A stretch of DNA of 64,000 nt from an uncultured Roseovarius sp. (GCA_947503145.1 CANNCP010000009.1:116596-180595), one strand, 5' to 3'; shown: positions 25,928 to 35,225, counted from the stretch's first letter. Notes: a model not told the origin generated them from the letters alone. Numbers and translations: made by a program.

Positions 25928-26305
25928 ATGAGCGAATTCACCCTGACCAAAACCCGGCTCTTTGAAGGCGTGTGGGAGGGCGTTCTGACCCATGAGGAGG
26001 ACCGCAAGGCCCGGCCCGGGGTCGCCGTCACCCTGCTGGGCGAGGCGGTGGACGGGGTCGCGGTGATCGAGAACGAGAGCGCCGGGCACTGGGTGCTGCG
26101 GGTGCCGATCCCGGCGCATATGATCGCTGACGGCGTGCAGACCTTTTTGATCCGTGACACGGCGACCGATACGGTGCTGGGTAGTTTCTCGCTTATCGCC
26201 GGAGAGGCGCTGGCCTATGACATCCGCGCCGAGGTGACATTGCTGCGCGAGGAACTGGATATGCTCAAACGCGCATTCCGGCGGCATTGCCTGGAGACGA
26301 TGTAG
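25928..26305 (+). CDS. conserved hypothetical protein, partner of the DUF6478 gene
   Basis: 125 residues, soluble. A beta-rich body (TKTRLFEGVWEGVLTH, SAGHWVLRVPIPAHMI, QTFLIRDTATDTVLGSFSL) ends in an amphipathic helix (EVTLLREELDMLKRAFRRH). No known domain is recognised. TGAGGA precedes the ATG. Starting 10 bp after the DUF6478 gene, it is very likely translationally coupled and functionally linked to it. Confidence 0.7.
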   Translation: MSEFTLTKTRLFEGVWEGVLTHEEDRKARPGVAVTLLGEAVDGVAVIENESAGHWVLRVPIPAHMIADGVQTFLIRDTATDTVLGSFSLIAGEALAYDIRAEVTLLREELDMLKRAFRRHCLETM

Positions 26306-26378
26306 GGGTAGCAGTCTGCTCTGCGGGACAAGAACACCGTTTGCCGTCTCTGGTATGAATATCGGATTCTGGGGGGCT

Positions 26379-26427
26379 AAAGCGTTCGGTCTTAAACCCG
26401 AGGCACTCAGTTAAGGCGGAACGCTTA
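26379..26427 (+). repeat. intergenic palindromic repeat, type A
   Basis: Arms TAAAGCGTTCGGTCTTAA / TTAAGGCGGAACGCTTA around ACCCGAGGCACTCAG. The same element forms the left half of 15189-15305. Its last TTA is the stop codon of the minus-strand gene at 26425. Confidence 0.8.
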
Positions 26428-26838
26428 GGACCCGACGCAATAGGCCGCGCCGCCGTAAAGGGGTGGCGCGTTTCGCGGGCAATTCCCACGCGACTTATGT
26501 CGGGGAGGCGCGGCCACAGGGCCACTGTCACGACCAATTTTCTTGTCGGCACAGGAATTGATCCAGGCGGCATCTTCAGCACTTACGTTGTGATCAGGAA
26601 GGATGCGAAAGACGCTGTCACCTCCCCAAGGGTATGCAACGTAGCTCACTTGCATCTTTGCCCATCCAGGTGAGCCAAGTTCGTATTTGCAGTCAACTAT
26701 GGCCCTATGCTGTTCGGCAGCAGAGTAGTAGCCCTTCTGTTTGGGGAGATCCCCATTTGGTAAACCCTCGGCGTGGGCCATCTGCATTGAGAGGAGCGCG
26801 GCGCAGGCTGAAGTTACGGCTTTGGCTACGTAATGCAT
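26425..26838 (-). CDS. secreted Cys-containing protein of unknown function
   Basis: 137 residues with a signal peptide (VTSACAALLSMQMAHA). The mature part has about four cysteines (VDCKYELG, INSCADKK, GNCPRNAP, AAYCVGS) that could form disulfides in the periplasm. No domain is recognised. The gene ends inside a palindromic repeat that supplies its stop codon. It stands alone, with composition a little more AT-rich than its neighbours, so recent acquisition is possible. Confidence 0.5.
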   Translation of the reverse strand: MHYVAKAVTSACAALLSMQMAHAEGLPNGDLPKQKGYYSAAEQHRAIVDCKYELGSPGWAKMQVSYVAYPWGGDSVFRILPDHNVSAEDAAWINSCADKKIGRDSGPVAAPPRHKSRGNCPRNAPPLYGGAAYCVGS

Positions 26839-26958
26839 ATGAATTTCCTATGCTGGACAGCGATCTTGTTGCTCGGGGCCACCTTCGTTTCCGGAGGCAG
26901 CGGACATCTCCAAGTCGAAACTATATCGACGCCAACAGTTAAAAAGAAGGCCATTTAG
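26839..26958 (+). CDS. possible 39-residue secreted peptide
   Basis: An open frame encoding a hydrophobic leader (MNFLCWTAILLLGATFVSGG) and a short polar tail ending KKKAI. Its ATG abuts the ATG of the divergent gene at 26838 (shared CATATG). There is no clear ribosome site, so expression is doubtful. The rest of the gap to 27181 holds palindromic repeats and no other gene. Confidence 0.25.
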   Translation: MNFLCWTAILLLGATFVSGGSGHLQVETISTPTVKKKAI

Positions 26959-26975
26959 CGAAAAAAGTGAGTCCC

Positions 26976-27090
26976 AACGCGTTTCGGGTTCAGGTTGAGA
27001 CATGACCCGAACCTGAAATGCTCGGCATAAGGTTGGATTGTGGGCGTTTCTGAAAGGCCTGTGATTCAGGTTAAAGGCGAAACGCCTTGG
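26976..27090. repeat. pair of palindromic repeats with variant arms
   Basis: The left unit contains TTCAGGTT and AACCTGAA facing each other across about 15 bases. The right unit has arms GGGCGTTTC / GAAACGCC around CTGTGATTCAGGTTAAA, the same loop as type B elements but with different arms. Confidence 0.65.
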
Positions 27091-27181
27091 GTTGGGTATG
27101 CCCCGATGAATACCCCTGACAACAGTCCCAAGAGCAGTCCAATATCGCCCCTCTCATCGAAGCAGAAAGGCTGCTTTCGGC

Positions 27182-28351
27182 TCAGCTGTCCTTGGGCAGG
27201 TGGACGATTGTCGGCTCGGTTTCCGGTGCCAGTTCCTCGAAGTCAAAGTTATCCAGCCGCCGCGCCCGCCGCCCTGCCTTGTCGGACGAAATCTTGATAT
27301 CGGCGATATCCTTGGATGCCTGTCCGAAATGCCGATCGAGGTTCTCGACCCGGTTGCCGAGGCGTTCGACGTCGGCAAAGAGTAACCCCAGTTCGCGCCG
27401 GATCGCGCCGGCCTGTTCGCGCATGCGGGCGTCCTTCAGTATTGCGCGCATGGTGTTGAGCGTGGCCATGCAGGTGGTGGGCGAGACGATCCAGACCCGC
27501 GCGGCGAACCCTTCACGCACCAGTTCGGGAAAGTTCGCGTGCAACTCGGCGTAGACCGCCTCGGACGGCAGGAACATCAGCGCGCCATCGGCCGTTTCGC
27601 CGTCGAGGATGTATTTGTCCGAGATGTCCCTGATATGCTTCTTGACCGATGCGCGCAGGAACCTTGCGGCCTCGTTGACCTCCCAATCATTACCTGCGCG
27701 GCGCAGCGACTCGTAGGCTTCCAGCGGGAATTTGCTGTCGATGCAGATGGGGCCGGGGGGATTGGGCAGGTGGATCAGGCAATCGGCGCGTTTGCCGTTC
27801 GAGAGCGTGTGTTGCAGCGAATAGCTGTCTTTTGGCAGGGCCTTGAGCACGATATCGTGCAGCTGGATCTCGCCGAATGCGCCGCGCGTCTGCTTGTTGC
27901 TGAGAATGTCCTGCAGCGTCAGTACGTCGCCTGACAGCTTGGTGATGTTCGCCTGAGCCTTGTCGATGGTCTGCAGGCGTTGTTGCAGATCGCCCAGGGA
28001 TTGCGCGGTGCGGCGGGCGGCGCCGCTGAGGTTCTCGTTCATCCGTTCGCTGACCGCCGCGAGGCGCTGTTCCATCAGTTGCAGCATGTTGGTCTGCGCC
28101 GCCGATTGCGCCTCGGCCACATGGGTGAGGCCGCCTGCCAGCTGATGCTGTCCATCGCTCAGCCCCTGTACGCGATTCTGCATCTGGGTGATCTGCTGTG
28201 CCAGAGGCGCGGACACCCGAGCCGAGAGCGCGGCGGCGCGTGCCGCCATGACCAGCAGGATCAGGATCAGCGCAAGGATCACCGCCCCGGCGAGCACGGC
28301 GATGACAAGCGGATCGTTCAGGGTATATTGACTGTCGCCGATCTGGATCAT
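27182..28351 (-). CDS. rmuC: DNA recombination protein RmuC homologue
   Basis: 389 residues: an N-terminal membrane helix ([20 protein letters not shown]), a long coiled coil (about 45-160) and the RmuC nuclease-like domain with [18 protein letters not shown] and [23 protein letters not shown]. RmuC limits inversion at short inverted repeats. Its start overlaps the mutL stop (ATGA), so mutL-rmuC is a two-gene operon. The start at 28351 gives the normal N-terminal anchor. Confidence 0.92.
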   Translation of the reverse strand: MIQIGDSQYTLNDPLVIAVLAGAVILALILILLVMAARAAALSARVSAPLAQQITQMQNRVQGLSDGQHQLAGGLTHVAEAQSAAQTNMLQLMEQRLAAVSERMNENLSGAARRTAQSLGDLQQRLQTIDKAQANITKLSGDVLTLQDILSNKQTRGAFGEIQLHDIVLKALPKDSYSLQHTLSNGKRADCLIHLPNPPGPICIDSKFPLEAYESLRRAGNDWEVNEAARFLRASVKKHIRDISDKYILDGETADGALMFLPSEAVYAELHANFPELVREGFAARVWIVSPTTCMATLNTMRAILKDARMREQAGAIRRELGLLFADVERLGNRVENLDRHFGQASKDIADIKISSDKAGRRARRLDNFDFEELAPETEPTIVHLPKDS

Positions 28352-30192
28352 GTGCGTCCGAACAGTTTCTCGATGTCGCTGAGGGCAAGGCTGACATAGG
28401 TGGGGCGGCCATGGTTGCACTGGCCGGAATGCGGCGTCGCCTCCATCTCGCGCAGGAGCGCGTTCATCTCGTCGGCCTGCATGCGGCGGCCCGAGCGGAT
28501 CGAGCCGTGACAGGCGACGCGGCTGAGAATGGCGTCAATGCGCGCACCCAGGGTGTCGCTGTCGTTCTGATCGGCCAGCTCATCAAGGATATCGAGGATC
28601 AGCGCGCGCGCATCGACAGCGCCGAGAATGGCGGGCGTTTCGCGCACCGCGATTGCGCCACCGCCGAACGGCTCGATCCCGAGGCCGAAACTGGCGAGAT
28701 CATCGGCGACAGCCATGAGTGTTGCGCAGTCGGCGTCTGAGAGATCGACGATTTCTGGGATCAGCAGGGCCTGGGCCGCGACGCCGTTTTCTGCGCGCTG
28801 ACGTTTGAGGCGTTCGTAAACCAGCCGTTCGTGGGCGGCATGCTGATCGACGATGACCATGCCGTTTTCGGTCTGGGCGATGATATAGTTTTCGTGCAGC
28901 TGCGCGCGTGCAGCCCCCAGCGGACAGGATTGCGGCGCCACCTCTGGCGCGGTCTCGTCCGTCTCTTGCGGGGCGTCCTCGACGCGGGCGCTGTAGCCCG
29001 ATTGCATCTCGGCAAAACCCGGCGTGGGGGTGGGGCGCAGCATGGGGGCGTGGCCCGCGCGGTCCATCTGGTAGACGCGCGCGCCGACAGGCTCGGGCTG
29101 GAACGCGCCCAGTGTCGCGCCCGCGACAGTGCTGGAGGCGCGGTGGCCCTGTTCGGCCAGCGCGTGGCGCAGACCCGACACGATCAGCCCGCGCGCGGTG
29201 CCCGGATCGCGAAAGCGCACCTCGGATTTTGCGGGATGCACATTGACGTCCACCAGCGCCCCGTCGCATTCGATAAAGAGTGCTGCGGCCGGGTGACGGT
29301 CGCGGCTCATGAGGTCGCGGTAGGCGGCGCGCAGTGCACCTGTCAGCATCTTGTCGCGCACCGGGCGACCGTTAACAAACAGGTACTGCGCCAGTGCAGA
29401 GCCGCGCGAATATGTGGGCAGCGCAGCATAGCCGGTCATGGTCAGCCCGTCGCGTTCAGCGTTGATCGCGATCGCGTTGTCGGTGAATTCGCGCCCCAGG
29501 ATACGGGTCAGGCGCTGGCTCATGGCGCCCATAAGGTCGCCGGTTTCGGGATCGGCGCGAAAGCTGGTGCGCCCGGCGCCGCCGCCCGAGACATCGCGCA
29601 GGGTAAAGCCGATCTGCGGCTCGGCCATTGCCAGGCGTTTGACCGTGTCGGTGATGGCCTGCGCCTCGGCCCGGTCGGTGCGCATGAATTTGAGCCGTGC
29701 AGGCGTGGCATAGAAGAGATCGCGCAGCGTGACCACGGTGCCGCCATTCAGGGCGGCAGGTCTGACCGCGCCGGGTATGCCACCGGCGACGGTCATTTCC
29801 GCCGCATCCGCGCCTGCGCTGCGAGACGCGATGGTGAGCCGACCTACCGCGCCGAGTGATGGCAGCGCCTCGCCGCGAAATCCGAAAGTGTGGATGTTCA
29901 GCAGGTCGTTGCCGTCAATTTTGGACGTGGCGTGCCGGGCGAGGGCCAGCGGCAGATCGTCGGGTGTGATACCGCCCCCATCATCGGTCACGCGGATCAG
30001 GGTCTTGCCGCCGTCGGCATAGGCGATTTCGATCCGGCGCGCGCCTGCGTCGATGGCGTTCTCTACCAGTTCCTTGACCGCGGAGGCGGGACGCTCCACC
30101 ACCTCGCCCGCCGCGATTCGGTTGATCGCGGACTCATCCAACTGGCGGATTTGCGGGCGGGTATCGTGGATATGGGGTATCGTTCGGGACAT
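28348..30192 (-). CDS. mutL: DNA mismatch repair endonuclease MutL
   Basis: 614 residues. The N-terminal GHKL ATPase has [28 protein letters not shown] and [12 protein letters not shown]. The C-terminal domain carries the endonuclease motif [12 protein letters not shown] (DQHA-x2-E-x4-E) and [10 protein letters not shown]. It is therefore a nicking MutL, as expected in bacteria lacking MutH. The start MSRTIPHI at 30192 is preferred; the upstream open frame is not conserved in character. Confidence 0.95.
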   Translation of the reverse strand: MSRTIPHIHDTRPQIRQLDESAINRIAAGEVVERPASAVKELVENAIDAGARRIEIAYADGGKTLIRVTDDGGGITPDDLPLALARHATSKIDGNDLLNIHTFGFRGEALPSLGAVGRLTIASRSAGADAAEMTVAGGIPGAVRPAALNGGTVVTLRDLFYATPARLKFMRTDRAEAQAITDTVKRLAMAEPQIGFTLRDVSGGGAGRTSFRADPETGDLMGAMSQRLTRILGREFTDNAIAINAERDGLTMTGYAALPTYSRGSALAQYLFVNGRPVRDKMLTGALRAAYRDLMSRDRHPAAALFIECDGALVDVNVHPAKSEVRFRDPGTARGLIVSGLRHALAEQGHRASSTVAGATLGAFQPEPVGARVYQMDRAGHAPMLRPTPTPGFAEMQSGYSARVEDAPQETDETAPEVAPQSCPLGAARAQLHENYIIAQTENGMVIVDQHAAHERLVYERLKRQRAENGVAAQALLIPEIVDLSDADCATLMAVADDLASFGLGIEPFGGGAIAVRETPAILGAVDARALILDILDELADQNDSDTLGARIDAILSRVACHGSIRSGRRMQADEMNALLREMEATPHSGQCNHGRPTYVSLALSDIEKLFGRT

Positions 30193-30669
30193 GCCACAAG
30201 ACTTAGCACAAGGGGCTGCGATTCTGCCAGTCGCAACCGACATCCGAAGGGGCTGGAAAGATTGCGCCCGGACCGTTTGCGAGCCGCCAGCGAGGAGCAA
30301 ACGGAGACGCGAAGAAAACCATTAACGGGGTTCGGATGTTTACCCGCGAAAACCCTTCAGACGGGCCCGGATCGCCGCGTGTACCGGGTCTCTGCCGTAT
30401 GGAGCATGTCGGCGTGACAATACCGGTGGCAAGCGCGGCATTGTGCGGATGCAGAAGAGTCGGGCGTCGTCGTTTCATCAGGGGTCAGATGTAGAAATGG
30501 CGGGTGTTGACGCCGTCAGGAGATCAAGGATCGGGGATGAACGGCAGGTTGCCCGAAAATTACGCAGCCGGAAAAACGATTTGCAGGCTTGTGGAGGCTC
30601 TACATTTGCGGCGCAGTTCAGTATCATGACGCAAAATCACGGCTTCGGGCAGAGCTGAGCAGGGCTGAC
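30193..30669. other. 477-bp divergent intergenic region
   Basis: Between mutL (minus) and the penicillin-binding protein gene (plus). It holds an inverted repeat CCGTTTGC / GCAAACGG (30273-30304, 16-nt loop) and no convincing gene on either strand. Both flanking promoters must lie here but no clear -35/-10 pair stands out. Confidence 0.5.
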
Positions 30670-32838
30670 ATGGCAAATACAGGACGCAGAAAGCCGCCGC
30701 TGGTGGCCGACAGGCGCAAATCGAAAACCAGACCCAAGGCCAAACCAAAGGCCAAGCCGCGCCGTCGTGCAACGCGGTCCAGATCCGCGCGCCGTGGCGG
30801 GCCGATCCGTCGTGCAGTGGGCGGTCTGTTGCGTTGGGTGTGGCGGATTGTCTGGGGGATTGGCTGGCGCATCGGTTTGGTGGCAGGACTGATCGTCGGG
30901 CTGGCGACGGGGTATGTCTACGTTACGCTACCGGATGTGGCGCAGCTTCTGGATGGGCGCGCGCGCGGCTCGGTCACGCTGCTGGATCGCAATGGCGACG
31001 TGTTCGCCTGGCGTGGTGACCAGTTCGGCGGGGTGGTGACGGCCCAGAGTGTTTCGAGGCATCTGCGCAACGCAGTCCTGGCGACAGAGGACAAGCGGTT
31101 CTATCTGCATCCGGGCATCGACCCGATCGGCATCGCCAGCGCGGTGCGCATCAACCTCAGCGAAGGCCGCGGCCCGCTGAGCGGGCATGGTGGATCGACC
31201 ATCACCCAGCAGACGGCCAAGCTGCTCTGCCTCGGGGTCGAATATCGTGCGGAAGACTGGAAGAGCGAAGCGGACTACGTGCGCGATTGCCGCCAGACAT
31301 CGCTGTGGCGCAAGGCCAAGGAAGCGATCTATGCGCTGGCGATGGAGGCGAAATACACCAAGGATGAAATCCTGTCGATCTACCTTAACCGTGCCTATCT
31401 GGGCGGTGGCGCCTATGGTGCAGAGGCGGCGGCGCAGCGCTATTTCGGTAAACCGGCCGCCAACCTGAGTGCGGCAGAGGGTGCGATGCTGGCGGGGCTT
31501 CTGACCGCGCCTTCGACGCTGGCGCCGACCAGCAATATCGAGCGTTCGCAGAACCGCGCTTCGGTCGTGGTACGGCTGATGCAGGACCAAGGATATCTGA
31601 GTACCGCCGAGGCACGCGCGGCGCTGGATACCCCGGCAGAGCTGTCCGAGGCGGCCGAAGCGCAGGCCGGTGGTTATTTTGCCGACTGGGTGATGGCGTC
31701 AGGCCCCGAGTTCTTTACCCGCGACACGACCGAGGACGTGATCATCCGGACCACGCTCGACCAGCGCATCCAGACTGCCGCCGAAGACGCGATGCAGTTC
31801 ATCTTTGAGGAGAAGGTGCGCGAGGGGTCCAAGGCGCAGGCGGCGATTGTCGTGATGTCCGCCGATGGCGCGGTGCGCGGCATGGTGGGCGGACGAGAGA
31901 CCAAGGTGACCGGGGCCTTCAACCGTGCGACGCAAGCCCGGCGGCAGACCGGTTCGGCGTTCAAGCCGTTTGTCTACGCCACGGCGCTGGAGCTGGGGTA
32001 TTCCAGTCAGGCGACGGTAACGGACGAGGCCTATTGCATCGACATCCCCGGCTCTGGCCGCTGGTGCCCCAGCAACTATGATAACAAGTATCACGGTCGC
32101 GTAACGCTGACCGAAGCGTTGAAGAATTCATTCAACATCCCGGCGGTCAAGGTGTCCGAGAGCGTCGGCCGCGACCTGGTGCGCCGGGTCGCCAGCGAGT
32201 TCGGCATCCAGAGCGACCTGGCCGCAGGCCCGGCGCTGGCACTGGGCGCATCAGAAAGCACGCTGCTGGAGATGTCGGGCGCCTATGCGGGCATCCTCAA
32301 CGGTGGCTCTTCGGTCACACCCTACGGCCTTGTTGATCTGCGTCTGCTGGGGCAGGACGAGCCGCTGATGGGCACCGGCGGCGGTATTGGCGAAAGAGTG
32401 ATCCGCGAGGAGGCCGCGCAAGAACTGATCTATATGATGCACCAGGTGATCACATCCGGAACCGGCCGCCGTGCCAATCTTCCCGACCGCGAGGCGGCAG
32501 GCAAGAGCGGCACGACGCAAGCCGCGCGCGACGCGTGGTTCCTGGGCTTTACCGCCGATTACGTGACGGGCGTCTGGATGGGGTATGACGACAACACGCC
32601 CCTGACCGGGGTGACGGGCGGCGGGCTGCCTGCGGAAATCTGGCACGAGACGATGGTGCGGGTGGACAAGGGCGTGCCGGTGCGCCCGCTGCCGATGTTG
32701 CGCGTCCGCGAACGCCCCGCCGAACCCCTGCAACCCGAGACGAACGGGCGGCCACAGCGCCAGCCGACGCAGACACCGGGCCACGAGCGCAGGAAACCGA
32801 TCGAGAATATCCTGCGAAAGTTGCTGGGCGGCGGCTGA
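30670..32838 (+). CDS. class A penicillin-binding protein (PBP1A family)
   Basis: 722 residues, bifunctional peptidoglycan glycosyltransferase/transpeptidase. A very basic N-terminus (residues 1-50) precedes one membrane helix (GIGWRIGLVAGLIVGLATG). The glycosyltransferase site has TEDKRFYLHPGID (Glu140) and GGSTITQQTAKLL. The transpeptidase has S429-x-x-K (GSAFKPF), SFN (KNSFNIP) and K612-S-G-T (AGKSGTTQ). The short linker and C-terminal Pro-rich tail resemble PBP1C/PbpC-like alphaproteobacterial enzymes. It acts in the periplasm. Confidence 0.92.
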   Translation: MANTGRRKPPLVADRRKSKTRPKAKPKAKPRRRATRSRSARRGGPIRRAVGGLLRWVWRIVWGIGWRIGLVAGLIVGLATGYVYVTLPDVAQLLDGRARGSVTLLDRNGDVFAWRGDQFGGVVTAQSVSRHLRNAVLATEDKRFYLHPGIDPIGIASAVRINLSEGRGPLSGHGGSTITQQTAKLLCLGVEYRAEDWKSEADYVRDCRQTSLWRKAKEAIYALAMEAKYTKDEILSIYLNRAYLGGGAYGAEAAAQRYFGKPAANLSAAEGAMLAGLLTAPSTLAPTSNIERSQNRASVVVRLMQDQGYLSTAEARAALDTPAELSEAAEAQAGGYFADWVMASGPEFFTRDTTEDVIIRTTLDQRIQTAAEDAMQFIFEEKVREGSKAQAAIVVMSADGAVRGMVGGRETKVTGAFNRATQARRQTGSAFKPFVYATALELGYSSQATVTDEAYCIDIPGSGRWCPSNYDNKYHGRVTLTEALKNSFNIPAVKVSESVGRDLVRRVASEFGIQSDLAAGPALALGASESTLLEMSGAYAGILNGGSSVTPYGLVDLRLLGQDEPLMGTGGGIGERVIREEAAQELIYMMHQVITSGTGRRANLPDREAAGKSGTTQAARDAWFLGFTADYVTGVWMGYDDNTPLTGVTGGGLPAEIWHETMVRVDKGVPVRPLPMLRVRERPAEPLQPETNGRPQRQPTQTPGHERRKPIENILRKLLGGG

Positions 32839-32842
32839 TTTG

Positions 32843-32903
32843 CTGTGGTTTAGGTGAAGGCGTTTCGCCTTGTTTGCGGAAACAGAAGCAAGGCGAAACG
32901 CAG
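32843..32903. repeat. palindromic repeat with perfect 13-bp arms
   Basis: GCGTTTCGCCTTG (32860-32872) and CAAGGCGAAACGC (32889-32901) form a perfect stem. Just before it is GCTGTGGTTTAGGT, a variant of the loop motif of the other repeats. It may double as a terminator for the penicillin-binding protein gene. Confidence 0.75.
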
Positions 32904-32941
32904 TATGGCCTGTCAATGTTGCGGGCGGCGTTTGACCGGCC

Positions 32942-33550
32942 TTAACCTGCGGTTTTGAGATCCGCGATCAACGCGTCGATATTGCCCTTGCGGCGGTCCA
33001 GCATGGAGCCGATCTCGGTGCGCTCGCTCAGGCGCATGCTGATGCCTTCGATAACCATGTCAAAGAAGAGATCCTTGCCGGATCGGTCCGAGACCAGAAA
33101 GCTTACCTCGAATGGCGCTTCGCCGCGCAGGTAGACGGTCGAGCGGACCTCTTGCCAGGATTTGACCTGGCGCACACCCTTGACCTCGATCTTGCCGCCG
33201 GCGAACTCGTTGAACCGTTTGCCGTACTTGCGCGCCACATAGCCGCGGAACGCGTCGGTAAAGGCGCGCATCTGTGCGGCGCTGGCGCGTCTGGAATCGG
33301 CGCCGAGGGTTGATCGGGCGATGATGTTGACATCAGCGTATTTGCGGAAAATTTTCTCGAAATCACGGATCATCGCCGAGAGCGGCTTGCCCGACGCGAT
33401 CACGCGGTTGATGTCGCTCACCACCTGATCGATCAGGGCCTTGGCGCGGGCCTCTGTGAGCGCCAAGGCGCCGGTTGCGGGCAGGGCTGCGATCAGTGCT
33501 GTGGCAAGCCCGGTCTTGAGGGCTGTACGTCGGGGCATGTCATTCGTCAT
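32942..33550 (-). CDS. mlaC: MlaC-family phospholipid-binding periplasmic protein
   Basis: 202 residues with a Tat-like basic start and hydrophobic leader (RRTALKTGLATALIAALPATGALA). The body matches the Ttg2D/MlaC family (ARAKALIDQVVSDINRVI, FEKIFRKYADVNIIARSTLG, MRAFTDAFRGYVARKYGKRF). It shuttles phospholipids between MlaA at the outer membrane and the inner-membrane Mla complex. The start at 33550 has GGAG upstream and overlaps the end of mlaA by 11 bp. No mlaFED genes are nearby. Confidence 0.88.
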   Translation of the reverse strand: MTNDMPRRTALKTGLATALIAALPATGALALTEARAKALIDQVVSDINRVIASGKPLSAMIRDFEKIFRKYADVNIIARSTLGADSRRASAAQMRAFTDAFRGYVARKYGKRFNEFAGGKIEVKGVRQVKSWQEVRSTVYLRGEAPFEVSFLVSDRSGKDLFFDMVIEGISMRLSERTEIGSMLDRRKGNIDALIADLKTAG

Positions 33551-34379
33551 AGGGATCTCCATACGGATCATTCAGGCCGACAGGGCCGGTATCATAGGGA
33601 TCAAGATAATTGTCACTGCGGCTTTTCCCAACCTTGAATCTGCGGTTTTGCAGATAGAGCGAGCGGGAAGCCGCGTAGCTGTCGGCGCTGTCGTAGAGGA
33701 TCGAATCGATCATGTCGCTGTAACGCCCGCGCGCGCTGAGCCGGGACGAGACCGAGGCAGCAGTGCCGTAATAGGATTCGGGCGTGCCGACCAGATAGGT
33801 GAGGGGATTGCTGAAGATATCCACTGCCCTGCCCACGGTGTCGCGTGTCGTCGCGGGGCCCACGACCGGCAATTCCAGGTAGGGTCCTTCGTTCACGCCC
33901 CAGACATAGAGTGTCTGGCCGAAATCGGCACCGGACCCGGCCGGCATGTTCAGATCGGTGGCGACGTCAAAGAGCCCACCGAGCCCGATCGTGGTGTTGA
34001 CCAAAAAGCGGTAGAAGTCCTCGGTCGCCGCCTTGCCGTTACCCTGCAGCACGCTGTTCGCAATGGCGGCGGGTATCGAAAGGTTGCTGGAGAAATTGCC
34101 AATTACCGTTTCAATGTCATCGGGGATTGCCTGACTATAGCCCTTGCCGGCCGGGCGAAAAACGCTCCGGTCGAGGCTACGGTTGAAGTCGTGCATGCGG
34201 CGGTTCTCTGCCTCGTAGGGGTCGAACGGTACGTCACGCGTCACTGCGGGATCAGGCTGGGCGCAGCCGGTTACCAATGCCACGGCGACGCCGAGAAGGG
34301 TCAGCCGGGCGGTTCGCAGCCTGCGAGTCACGGTTGAAGCATTCAAAAGGTTAAATCCCGGCCAGTTTTTGCAGCGCAT
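33540..34379 (-). CDS. mlaA: MlaA (VacJ) outer-membrane lipoprotein
   Basis: 279 residues. The lipobox LVTGC predicts lipidation. Family signatures are DPYEAENRRMHDFNRSLDR, FYRFLVNTTIGLGGLFDVA and TLYVWGVNEGPYLELPVVGP. It extracts phospholipids from the outer leaflet of the outer membrane. The ATG at 34379 gives an unusually long N-terminus before the lipobox; a GTG at 34331 is possible. It is translated together with mlaC. Confidence 0.92.
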   Translation of the reverse strand: MRCKNWPGFNLLNASTVTRRLRTARLTLLGVAVALVTGCAQPDPAVTRDVPFDPYEAENRRMHDFNRSLDRSVFRPAGKGYSQAIPDDIETVIGNFSSNLSIPAAIANSVLQGNGKAATEDFYRFLVNTTIGLGGLFDVATDLNMPAGSGADFGQTLYVWGVNEGPYLELPVVGPATTRDTVGRAVDIFSNPLTYLVGTPESYYGTAASVSSRLSARGRYSDMIDSILYDSADSYAASRSLYLQNRRFKVGKSRSDNYLDPYDTGPVGLNDPYGDPYDE

Positions 34380-34604
34380 TATTCGATCCGTTACCTAACC
34401 CGATCCATGATCAGGAAAACAGACCGCAGATCGTGTCACCCCAACCCGTGGCAGAAAAGAGACGCCGAAAGGAGGCCGGGCTGTCACGATCTGCGACGCG
34501 AAGTACAGATTTATGAGGCACCATGCAAGCATTGTACGCATCACGAGGCCCTGAACGAGACCGTGACCGGGGGCGCACATCCACCGGTGCTGCTGCACGT
34601 CAGC

Positions 34605-34685
34605 CACACTCAGCTGGCTGAGGTCGATATCCGCACCGGCGATCACGCGCCGCTGGCGTATCTGTTGAAACCGCTGGGTGATTGA
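34605..34685 (+). pseudogene. C-terminal remnant of an HlyD-family secretion adaptor
   Basis: In the 384-bp gap between mlaA and ridA, one frame reads HTQLAEVDIRTGDHAPLAY then LLKPLGD and stops. This matches the conserved end of type I secretion membrane-fusion proteins (roughly LAEVxIxTGERTxLxYLLKP). There is no start codon and nothing upstream matches the rest of HlyD, so only the tail survives. The remainder of the gap shows nothing recognisable apart from the mlaA upstream region. Confidence 0.6.
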
Positions 34686-34763
34686 CGCCAGATTGCCATT
34701 TTCATTCCGGATCGCGAAGGGTAGCGTCCGTATCAAACGCAAGCCCCTTCGGAGGATATTGGA

Positions 34764-35225
34764 ATGAGCAAGTTCGAGGAAAGACTGGCCGCGCTCGGCG
34801 TCACCCTGCCCGATGCGCCGGCCCCTGCCGCCAACTATGTGCCTTATGTGCAGGTCGGCGACATTCTCTATGTGTCGGGGCAGTTGTCCAAGGATGACAG
34901 CGGCCTGCTGATCGGCAAGCTGGGCGATACCATGGATACGGCAGCGGGTGCCGCTGCGGCGCGCGCCTGCGCGATCAACCTGCTGGCACAGGTCAAGGCA
35001 GCCTGCGGCGGCGATCTGGATCGTCTGGTCCGGGTGGTCAAGCTGGGCGGCTTCGTGAACTCCACACCTGATTTTACCGACCAGCCTACGGTGATCAACG
35101 GCGCTTCGGACCTCATCGGCGAGGCGCTGGGCGACGCGGGTCAGCACGCACGCGCGGCTGTCTCAGCGGCGGCGTTGCCGCTGGGCGTCGCGGTCGAGAT
35201 CGAAGGCATCTTTCAGATCAAATGA
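34764..35225 (+). CDS. RidA family protein (YjgF/YER057c/UK114)
   Basis: 153 residues of the longer YjgF subgroup, with VGDILYVSGQLSKD, GAAAARACAINLLAQVKAA and VVKLGGFVNSTPDF. RidA hydrolyses reactive enamine/imine intermediates; the subgroup's exact substrate is unknown. CGGAGGA precedes the ATG. It overlaps the following phosphodiesterase gene by 4 bp (ATGA) and leads a four-gene run up to phhB. Confidence 0.88.
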   Translation: MSKFEERLAALGVTLPDAPAPAANYVPYVQVGDILYVSGQLSKDDSGLLIGKLGDTMDTAAGAAAARACAINLLAQVKAACGGDLDRLVRVVKLGGFVNSTPDFTDQPTVINGASDLIGEALGDAGQHARAAVSAAALPLGVAVEIEGIFQIK

